A model generated the notes under the pieces. The model was not told the origin of the DNA. It did no database searches and saw only the letters and a list, made by a program, of their open reading frames with translations. 17,223 bases of DNA from Gymnopus androsaceus JB14 (taxonomy: Eukaryota > Basidiomycota > Agaricomycetes > Agaricales > Omphalotaceae). Positions 10,420-17,223 of the stretch are shown here, piece after piece (position 1 is the first letter of the stretch; the number at the start of each line of letters is the position of its first letter). The DNA lies in assembly GCA_009733575.1 (NCBI GenBank), contig ML770153.1:1-17223 (forward strand), in the 5' to 3' direction. Position numbers and translations under genes: made by a program.

Positions 10420-10722
10420 GTGTATTCTGTTGAGCTATCTCCAGATACACTTCCACCCTAGATAGATTGTTGAGCTATCTCTGATCTATATATTTATTCA
10501 GCTGTTGAGCTATCTCCTTGTGAATACTTACTACTACTTGTTGAGACATCTCTGAGTATTAGTTACAAGCCTTATTACCTATTGTTGAGCTATCTCCAAA
10601 GGTAATACTTATTATTATTTGTTGAGCTATCTCTGAATAGTAATTAAAACCTTTGCTGCCTATTGTTGAGCCATCTCCAAAGGTAGTACTTATCATTGTT
10701 TGTTGAGACATCTCCGAACAAT
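10420..10722 (+). repeat. Array of eight hairpin repeats with TTGAGNNATCTC core
   Basis: The core TTGAG(CT/AC/CC)ATCTC starts at 10430, 10470, 10505, 10541, 10585, 10622, 10666 and 10703, spaced 35-44 bp. Every copy is flanked by complementary arms of differing sequence: GTGTAT/ATACAC (10420-10425, 10445-10450); 10459-10469 with 10482-10492; TATTCA/TGAATA (10495-10500, 10521-10526); 10530-10540 with 10553-10563; TATTACC/GGTAATA (10573-10579, 10601-10607); 10612-10621 with 10634-10643; TGCTGCC/GGTAGTA (10654-10660, 10682-10688, two G-U pairs); ATTGTTTG/CGAACAAT (10695-10702, 10715-10722). The core itself can form GAG/CTC closing a 4-nt loop. Preserved pairing with changing bases points to RNA structure in the LTR leader. 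Function is unknown. Confidence 0.8.
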
Positions 10723-10900
10723 ATATTCTGTGAGTTCCATATTAATTAATTCTGTTACTAACAATTCTACTTGAGCCTAGTTGTTTAAGTATATATTTCT
10801 TGCCTAGTGGTTATTAACGGTCCAAGGCTTGTCTTAAGTTTCCTATTTTTATTATTAACATGTTATCAGGTTTGAAGGAGATTCAAGTCGAGTCATAACA

Positions 10901-10905
10901 CATAT
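10901..10905. repeat. Right target-site duplication (CATAT) of the solo LTR
   Basis: Second CATAT copy, directly after the LTR end AGTCATAACA. It lies inside the last DUF6589 exon, where the minus strand reads ATATG, and joins in frame with sequence beyond the other copy. Confidence 0.85.
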
Positions 10906-13900
10906 GGACATCCAGCAAATCAACTGAAGTAGATAACGGGTCCGTTGGCTGAATTGGTCGACTCAGCTGCACGGTTTCTCCCGTATTATGAACATTCTAA
11001 AAAAAACATTATAAATGAGTCTTTCAAGTCCGCAAAATTTGGTTACTTACATAATGTTTCTCCAATTCCTCCAAGAGCCTTGCATATGCAGTTGATTTGC
11101 GATGCAACTCATCCATCTTCCCCTCCACCAACTTCTTGTATCCCAAGTTGAATAAATTCAATGCCATATGTCCCATGCTTCGTCCCTTTCGGAATAGATG
11201 AAGGCATTCATCTTTGAACAGTTGGAGAAGGATTATGAACTCTTCTCGCTGACTTGGAGACTTGTGAATCTTGCTGCATTGTTTAAGCTCATAACCATCT
11301 TCAATGACTTCCTTTATTCAAAGGAAGAACTTGAGATTTGGGGAAATAATATTGCAGTGCAAGTTATCATCAAAATCACCACCACTCCGTTGGATCATAT
11401 CCTCAAGCCAACGGTTGTAGTGCTCTTGGATGAGATCGCGTTCAATCCAGTGACCAAGCTCACCAGTAACATTAACAAGAAGATTGTCAAGAATGGCATC
11501 CCGCATATCAGTAGAGGATTTGTAAGCCAATAGACAGTACATCTCAAGCAAGAGAGAGACGTAGTTGTGATTTGATGAGCCAGCAAAGACAAAGATCCAA
11601 ATCTAGAATATGAAGTTAGAACATCCGAAAATGGAAAAAGCTTGAAAAACTCGAACCTTCATAACTTCCCAGTACCATCCAATATCACCTTCAGGAACTG
11701 CATACTTGGCCTCCACCCACCAGCCATATTCCATCATGAAAAGGATGGAGTTTGCAAGAACTCGGTCACCCGTGAATCCCTTCTCTTCCACATGAGCAGT
11801 AGGCACCTTCTCCGTGACTGGGGGTACTGTAGGCGGGGTCCAAACTTCTCCAATAGGTGCCCGAAGATTTTCAGGAGCACTCTCATGTTGTGAACTGGAT
11901 AAAGCATGTTGATAAGCATTCTGGGATGCATAATTATCAACGAGTGTGAGTGATAATTCAACCAGGGCATCAAGGGAAGGTAGATTGCCCTCCTGATCAA
12001 GCTTTTGAAAGTGCTCTAGCAGTGAGCTATCATCAGGAATTCCAAGTTCTACTCTATAATGCAACAATAAGTCAGTAATCATTAAATATATCATGAATTT
12101 CGTACTGCCAACAGTCCAACGCTTGACAGTTCCATGCAAGTGTCATAGTACGTGATGTTGGATAGAAAGAGGCATGCTTGAATTGCGCCGGACGATACAT
12201 CCCAGCAGCTGAAGCAATACAAGATATAGATGATGGGTCATTGCAGGCTGGAGGTCCGTAATGATTGGCAGCCTCTGAAATGAGATTAGTAGCGCGAGTA
12301 TGCCATGTCTCAGGAGTAAAGACTCTATCGGCCAGAGTCTCATAGTCTTCTTGAACATCTTCCTCTTGGAAGGTTTGAGTAATAACACCATATTTTCGTG
12401 CCCGTTCCATTGCTTTAACGGAACCTCCATTGCCTGTATACCAGTCCAACGTATCAGCATCTCGAAATGTCTTTGGATCCACTCCTTTCTGCTTATCAAA
12501 GTCAAGAATTGCACGCTTCATTCCCTGTGTCTCCATCTCCTTCTCGGTATTACTGCCAAGAGGATAAACTTTAGTTTTCCATCGATTGGGCATGTGTCAT
12601 TTGGCAACTGGATCAGAATGAAACTTTTTGGATAGGGATGAATGATAATCATCAAGTTCTGGAGTGTAATCAATGAGAGCACAGATGAAGTGAAGCGCTA
12701 GAACAAGACACATGCAATCCCAGTCAATATCTGCAAGTAGAGAGTCCGCCGTCATCTCAGAACGCCTACTCTGGATAACACGCAAAATATAATCTGATTT
12801 ACAAAATGCTTTTGGTTTTGAGTTATGCATCCCAATAGCTGTACATGCGCAGCCAGTGCAAAGAGTATTCACATGTCCCTGACCATGTTGGTGAACACGT
12901 GCGTATTCCTGGGTATTGTCAAGAGTAGAGGTGTAAGCAAGGATGCCTTCTTTAACACCACTTCGGAATTCCTCTTGGAGCTGAGCTAGGGAGGCATTTG
13001 CCATGCTCTCAAGTGCCTTGCGTGCATATGAATTGCTAACACAGGATCCAAGAAGACAATATATCCGTTTCACACCAACATGAGATTTGCATGCAAAATG
13101 AAATATTCCAAGCATGAGGGGAAGGTACCCAATAGCGCAACAATTTCTTGAGACAATAAACAAAGATATAGTTGAAGCTTGTATCTGTAAATTAAATTAG
13201 ACAAGGTAGAACACAAAAAAAAGAGGACTAACCAATGGATGCAGTCGCATCTTCTTCACAATAGTAACACCTTTGTAGCGGGAAGCTGCTATACACTCAG
13301 TAATGAACCATACAGTCGGCGCACACTCCTTGAGCTGCTGGATGTATGACTTCATATTGAACTCCATCACATCCTTGGAGTTCAGAGTTGATGCATGAAG
13401 CCTACTTGTCAGGTCGCAATCCGAGTCAAAACCATAAGTATCACGACCAATATCCTTCGTTAGATCACCAATGTCCTTGTAGAGACAATTTCCGACGACA
13501 CGAGTGGCCCATGATGAAATGAGAATACATGTATAATGAAGAGAGCCAAGTTCAGCAAGGGGAGAGAAGTGGTACTCACGCTCAGACTTTAAGGAAGCCT
13601 TTGATGTTGGATAAGAGTATTTGTGGTCATACATCTTCTTCACATTGTCAAAGGCTCAAACAGATGTACAGCCCTGAAGCCAATGCTGCACCATTGACCA
13701 GTTATGCAATGGTATTGTACGCCATTGATCATCCTGGCATGTTAGAATAATATTGAGGAATTTTCCAATACCTCCATGCCCAAACTTTTCATGAATCATG
13801 TCAAGAACATTGTCAGTGGCGCTGAACAAATCGTCCCCATTCGATTGCTCAGAGCATGCGGCATGCAAACGAGGCCAAGGTGCAGGATCTTCATTACTGA

Positions 13901-14536
13901 ACCTTTGCAGTAGTGGTAGACCGAGAGCTTGCATGCACTCTGGAGTTTCAGTTACAGTCAGAATTGCATAGGGACTCGGAGTATGAGGAGTGAAAGGGAC
14001 CATGTATTCCGGAGTTTCTGGGACCTCAGGAATGACAATATGCTTGTAGGGACGTCGTGAGATTGGTGGCTCGCTGTCTCTAGGAGTGATGGGAGTAAAG
14101 GGAGAGGATAGTGGACTCATTTCAGGGTTATGGTCAAGTTCTGGAATTGCCGATGGCGTATCAAACAATATAGAGCCAGGATGAGGCGGAGGAGTGTTGG
14201 GTTCAGCAGTGGAATGGATTATACGGAACTAGAGGGCACTGGAGGTGGAGGCATGGAAGTCAAGTCATCTGTGAATGAGGGATTGAAAGAAGCTTACTGT
14301 TGTTGCAGACATTTTAATACATCAGCGGTGCCTGCAATTGGCTGAAATTTTAAAGCTTTACAGCCTCTGGCCATGAGGAAATTTAAGGAAAGAAATCGAG
14401 GTATATTTCAAAGCTGCAAGGATACGCGACGCAACAAGATGGAAGCAAAACTGAAGGAAAAAAAACAGTCCAAAAAGGTCCGAGGAAGATTACCTCAGAA
14501 TTCGGCGTCTAAAAACAAGTGCCCAAATGATCAGCC

Positions 14537-15008
14537 ATAGATGACAGACTCTCTACACATCATTTACAATTGTGCAGTTGTCTGTTTATAAGAGACTATA
14601 CTGCAGTCAAATGTATGCATAATAAATAACATTAGATATCAAGCCTCCCACTGTGATGCAGGATCATTATGGTCAGACATATGTTCGAACAAGGTGACAT
14701 ACTAATTTATCAGTATATACTAAGCATGGCTGTAGGTGACATGGTATGGGCTCAGACATGGCAGCAAACAATGTTATACATTTGGCACAGTTCTGGAGAA
14801 ACACAGACAAGAACGGTGAGCAAACAACATAGAAGACATTTGAATCAATTTGATGCAATGATGGCGAGATAAATATGACATAATAAACTTGTCAAGTTCA
14901 TGAGCAATAGCATGGTAATTAAACCGGGAGTATCTTATGAAGTCATTTTTCATTGTAGATTGATCGATGTGATCAAAAATGACATTAATGTACATCCTCT
15001 AAGTTCTA
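14537..15008. other. AT-rich spacer, no supported gene
   Basis: Open frames here (about 61-73 codons on both strands, 14669-14995) overlap each other and show no motif. I see no gene, RNA or clear repeat between the 7.3-kb element and the GC-rich foldback element. Confidence 0.4.
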
Positions 15009-15610
15009 GTGATGTGCCCACTGGGGCCCGGCTCAAAAGCCCTGGCCACGGCTCAGATAGCCCCGGCCAGGGCTGATCAAAATGTTAAGCCGGGCCCTAC
15101 ATGGCGGCTGGGGCTCGGCTAGGGCCCAGCTCAGGCTCAGGCCCCGGCTCAAGGTACATATATAAAATGCGATTTTTTTATCCATAAAAAATGTCACATT
15201 CAATATTAGTTTAGTGTAAATCATACAACCAAGCATAAAGTCCATTGTGAACATAAGTACAACCTCAAATGCAGCCAGAGAATGCAATAGACTAAGATTT
15301 ATGACCATTTACAACCACTTACATGACATTTGACAACAGAATAAAGCTTCTTCTTCCTTAGAATAGTGTTATGAAATAGTGTAAAATTCTGTGATTCACA
15401 AAATGTAGTAAAATTTGAGCAAAATTTCATGCTTTCTGTTGGTAAAATAAAGTGCTCTGAGCCCCGGCCCAAGACCCCAGCTCAGGGCTTTCAAAAATCT
15501 GAGCTGGGCCTTGAGCCCTCCTGAGCCCTAGAGACAGCTGGGGCCAGTTCCAGCTCAATCAGGCCTGGCTCAGAGGGCTCAAGGGCTCTGAGCCCCAGCC
15601 GGCACATCAC
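15009..15610. mobile_element. GC-rich foldback element with TA flanks (MITE-like)
   Basis: GTGATGTGCC at 15009-15018 is mirrored by GGCACATCAC at 15601-15610, and the similarity goes on imperfectly inward through CTGGGGC-type sequence. TA lies on both outer sides (15007-15008 and 15611-15612), as left by Tc1/mariner-type insertion. Both ends (about 15020-15150 and 15455-15600) are packed with degenerate GGCCC / GGCTC / GAGCCC units that can fold on each other, around an AT-rich middle without a gene. The base composition of the arms is strikingly unlike the surrounding AT-rich DNA. The parent transposon is not identifiable from this copy. Confidence 0.7.
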
Positions 15611-15612
15611 TA

Positions 15613-16177
15613 CCTCTAACGTTTGACGTGCCCACTTTTCTACTGATTGTTCTATGTTAAACATTGAACGTTGCAAAAAAAGGATTATCTATCAGTAATA
15701 CAATGTCCCTTATATTATACTTGAGCAATCAAGATATTACAAGCATATTGTAATGAAGGATAAGCCTCTTTCAATGGACTGGCTGTGCCTCAACTCTGAA
15801 GGGTACTCACATTGTATTCACCAGCATGGAGTAGCTTCTAAGTCTCTTTTGATTGTCCAGTTACTGTCTGTTGACTGTCTTCTTCACATACAATGCGATA
15901 TATGATAAATTACCGGGCACTTAATTTGATGTTCCTCAATTGGGTGTGTTGGGGATGCCGACGCATGATGTGCCCTTCAGGTTTACTATATATATTGGTC
16001 AAAAGAGTCACACAGTATGCAGTAAGGCTTTTTAAAAACATATTGATAAGACTTCGTAGAGCTTTTGTAAAGAGCTACAATAACTTCTGGAGCCCCGGGA
16101 ATATGGCCGGGCAGCTGCTAAAATCCGGCCTGGCACCCAGGGCGCTTATTTGGCAGCCCACGGCACCCTCCCAAAAT
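15613..16177. other. No supported gene; GC-rich patch near the right
   Basis: A 114-codon open frame at 15893-16237 (+) runs into the poly(T) of the next element and has no motif, so I do not call it. About 16090-16175 is a GC-rich patch (CCCCGGG, GGCCGGGC, CCGGCCTGGCACC) that could be the end of another foldback element. Similar sequence (GCCCGATGCCCGCCCACTGGCACC) appears near 17190-17213 at the window edge, with the retrocopy in between. Confidence 0.35.
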
Positions 16178-16190
16178 GGCAGAATACCAT
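16178..16190. repeat. 13-bp direct repeat, left copy (target duplication of the retrocopy)
   Basis: GGCAGAATACCAT here is identical to 17120-17132. The last T merges with a run of 17 T (16190-16206), the complement of a poly(A) tail. A 13-bp duplication is in the range made by LINE-type target-primed reverse transcription. Confidence 0.65.
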
Positions 16191-17119
16191 TTTTTTTTTT
16201 TTTTTTGAGGTCATTTTATTGTGCGCAAAGTAACTAACTCATGATGCACATATGTCTAACTATAGAGTAGTCCATATATATATAGTTTTCTGAACATATA
16301 AAGTGTGGTGTTCCTGCGATAGCGCATAAAGAGCGCAGGTGAAGAAGGTGGTTCCTGTGGGAGGTTAGTGCACACAGGAGCTGGGTGTTATCTTACCCTC
16401 ATGCTCATGCAAAGGTTAAATAGGAAAGAATGGAAATCACAAAATTCTCCAAAGCCAAAAACACCCTCTCCCTTCCCACATTCCCCCCATTCTCCATATT
16501 CCCCTTCCTCTCTTCCCTTCCCAAGGTTCTTTGTATAGCGAGAAGATGGGCACACACTGCCTCAGTGCAGTGATATATCCCTTGGCAGCATCATGTGACT
16601 CATTTTTCGGTGTCCCAAGCCATGCCTCATAGGGGGTGCAAATGTACCTCTAGCTTTTGGCAAGAGCTTCTGATGTGCCTGCAGTGAATGTGCTGGACAG
16701 ATTGTGAGTGGCCTCCCAAACAGCTGCCATGGACCCAATACCCAGAGTTGAAAGAGTGGCTGGAGTCAGGATATGGATGGAGAACATGGCACAAAAGGCA
16801 GAGGAGTGCATGCGGTTGGAGAAATAATGTTTGGTTGGGGAGAAGGATGAGTGGTCCAAGGGTTACCACTGCCACTGAAAGGTAATCCGAAGCTAGGAGG
16901 CAGAATCCACCTGTTTCTGCCATTTCGGAGCCTCTCTTGGGAGGTAGAGTTGAGGCTAATGGGCTATCCTGCTGATTGAAGGTAGCTAATCTTCTGTGTG
17001 TAGTGCAGGGTGCGGCTATAGCCCATCCCTTGCTCGAGAAACAGCCAGCAGCAGCGAAAAAAGGCCGCGCAGAGCGTGGGAATTTTACGAGATGGTGGTG
17101 GTACGAGATCAAGGGCCTC
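16191..17119 (-). mobile_element. Polyadenylated retrocopy or SINE-like insertion, minus-strand sense
   Basis: Read on the minus strand, the 929-bp unit starts at 17119 and ends in a 16-17 base poly(A) tail (16206-16190), preceded by an AATAAA signal (16220-16215). It lies between 13-bp direct repeats. This is the structure of an mRNA copied into DNA by a LINE-type machinery. The longest frame in the sense direction is 17112-16627, with its first true ATG at 16923-16921 (98 residues to the stop), and I do not recognise the product. Other sense frames are open for similar lengths, so the source may be a non-coding RNA or a decayed mRNA. A purine-rich tract (16522-16460 on the minus strand) and two small hairpins (about 16382-16310) lie in the 3' part. 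No RNA polymerase III box was evident. Confidence 0.6.
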
Positions 17120-17132
17120 GGCAGAATACCAT
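17120..17132. repeat. 13-bp direct repeat, right copy (target duplication of the retrocopy)
   Basis: GGCAGAATACCAT, identical to 16178-16190, marks the 5' border of the minus-strand retrocopy. The host sequence resumes with CAAATACTG. Confidence 0.65.
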
Positions 17133-17223
17133 CAAATACTGTTTATCCATAAGTTTTTAAAAAAGATTGTGATAAGGTGATACACCTAGCCCGATGCCCG
17201 CCCACTGGCACCTATAGCATAGT

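Larger units (their letters stand above)
9946..10900 (+). mobile_element. Solo LTR of an LTR retrotransposon (955 bp), inserted in the DUF6589 gene
   Basis: The element begins TGTTATGACT and ends AGTCATAACA, a perfect 10-bp inverted repeat of TG..CA type, between CATAT direct repeats (9941-9945 and 10901-10905). There is no gag/pol, primer-binding site or second LTR, so it is a solo LTR left by recombination between two LTRs. Orientation is + by the TATA box at 10314-10320, with repeats before it (U3-like) and a long hairpin array after it (R/U5-like leader). The 5-bp duplication and terminal TGTTA..TAACA suit Copia-type elements, but the superfamily cannot be proved from an LTR alone. It interrupts the last exon of the DUF6589 gene and supplies a false C-terminus of five codons ending in TGA (10883-10885). 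Confidence 0.88.
9617..14120 (-). pseudogene. DUF6589 family protein gene, broken by three TGA stops and a solo LTR
   Basis: Reading leftward, exons are 14120-13233, 13184-12106, 12053-11657, 11602-11051 and 10996-10901, then, past the inserted LTR, 9940-9617. Introns (48-54 bp) have GT..AG ends, and three show CTAAT/CTGAC/CTAAC branch sites. Without the LTR the frame encodes about 1111 residues. I recognise DUF6589 (common in mushroom-fungus genomes, function unproven) from KKMYDHKY near 160, HPLIQASTISLFIVSRN near 294-310, FACKSHVGVKR, LDNTQEY, DIDWDCM, MPNRWKTKVYPLGSN at 494-508, WHTRATN, NHYGP, DPSS, ALDCWQ, GDRVLANSILF, YAVPEGDIGW, IWIFVFAGSSN, WIERDLIQEHYNRWLEDM, HLFRKGRSMGH and KSTAYA. 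In-frame TGA codons are at 13656-13658, 12597-12599 and 11318-11320, each where the flanking family sequence stays aligned. The usual GDG motif reads GNG (548). The tail is very acidic. The N-terminus is uncertain: open coding-like sequence reaches about 14225 without an ATG, so an upstream exon may exist. A transposase role is plausible but not shown. Confidence 0.85.
7213..14526. mobile_element. Candidate 7.3-kb DNA transposon with RecQ-like helicase and DUF6589 genes
   Basis: TTGGGCACTTGT at 7213-7224 matches exactly the reverse complement of 14515-14526. The two copies lie about 185 bp upstream of the helicase start and about 395 bp upstream of the DUF6589 start, so the pair frames exactly two convergent genes whose true stops are only about 130 bp apart. 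A 7-bp direct repeat, ATCAGCC, lies just outside both ends (7204-7210 and 14530-14536), offset 2 bp on the left and 3 bp on the right, and may be a target duplication. The 12-bp match alone could arise by chance in 17 kb; its position around the gene pair is what supports it. The two families are known separately from agaricomycetes; that they form one mobile unit is my inference. The copy is dead: both genes have premature stops and a solo LTR sits in one of them. Confidence 0.55.

Noticed and set aside
10420..10722. CRISPR-like array
   Set aside because: Regular core with variable flanks is superficially similar, but this is a eukaryotic LTR, the flanks are complementary in pairs around each core, and there is no cas context.
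10855..10870. LTR end TTAACA followed by a TGTTATCAGG primer-binding-site-like sequence
   Set aside because: It resembles a Copia primer-binding site, but the inverted terminus AGTCATAACA and the CATAT duplication place the true end at 10900.
8344..13658. Alternative genetic code with TGA read as an amino acid
   Set aside because: The intact cyclase gene ends with TGA, as does the helicase frame at 9487, and conserved residues are lost as well, so decay is the simpler explanation.
13640..13680. Intron removing the TGA at 13656
   Set aside because: The only GT..AG pair around it would be about 35 bp, too short, and the family-like sequence reads through without a gap.
14268..14312. Upstream first exon for DUF6589 starting at ATG 14312-14310 with splicing at GTAAGC
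   Set aside because: The implied intron is only 29 bp and the downstream join hits a stop; the true N-terminus stays unresolved.
7204..14536. Firm call of ATCAGCC as the target-site duplication of the 7.3-kb element
   Set aside because: The copies are 2 and 3 bp away from the inverted repeat, so the exact element ends are not settled; kept only as supporting evidence.
16627..17112. 161-codon minus-strand ORF as a host gene
   Set aside because: Its frame opens before any ATG, it lies wholly within a retrocopied unit, and other frames of the same strand are similarly open.

Overview
The window looks like nuclear DNA of a basidiomycete fungus, most likely an agaricomycete. The one intact gene has five introns of 50-61 bp with GT..AG ends and CTAAC/CTGAC-type branch sites. 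The two large broken genes carry introns of 48-54 bp and belong to families that I know as expanded in mushroom-forming fungi: a RecQ-like P-loop helicase and DUF6589. There are no bacterial features, and I saw no tRNA or rRNA gene.

Layout. 1-1000: no gene I can name. 1241-2669 (+): an intact, probably secreted cyclase-family (PF04199) enzyme in six exons, with a promoter that has two CreA/Mig1-like GTGGGG boxes and an AATAAA signal after the stop. From about 2740 to the right end the window is mobile-element territory. 3583-4530: AT-rich repeat stretch with AACTTAT-type inverted and direct repeats. 4531-5836: unassigned DNA with a small foldback island. 5837-6508: a foldback/MITE-like element with perfect 19-bp inverted termini and arrays of a CATAGC-type repeat. 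7213-14526: candidate 7.3-kb DNA transposon bounded by a perfect 12-bp inverted repeat, holding two convergent genes: a RecQ-like helicase (+, 7409-9489) and a DUF6589 protein (-, 9617-14120). 15009-15610: a GC-rich foldback element with TA flanks. 16191-17119: a polyadenylated retrocopy or SINE-like unit on the minus strand, between 13-bp direct repeats.

Nested history. A 955-bp solo LTR (9946-10900; perfect 10-bp inverted ends; CATAT target duplication) sits inside the last exon of the DUF6589 gene. Removing the LTR and one CATAT copy puts the acidic 107-residue tail (9617-9940) back in frame, so what looks like a separate small acidic ORF is the gene's C-terminus. Both transposon genes are otherwise nearly frame-intact. 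They carry five premature stops, all TGA, all at places where an Arg CGA codon is expected, and no frameshift that I can find. Several lost helicase/DUF6589 key residues also fit C-to-T change at CpG.

The most unusual structure is in the LTR, downstream of its TATA box. Eight copies of a TTGAGNNATCTC core each lie between arms that differ from copy to copy but remain complementary, which suggests an array of conserved RNA hairpins in the 5' leader of the retrotransposon transcript. The second main candidate is the helicase plus DUF6589 two-gene element itself.
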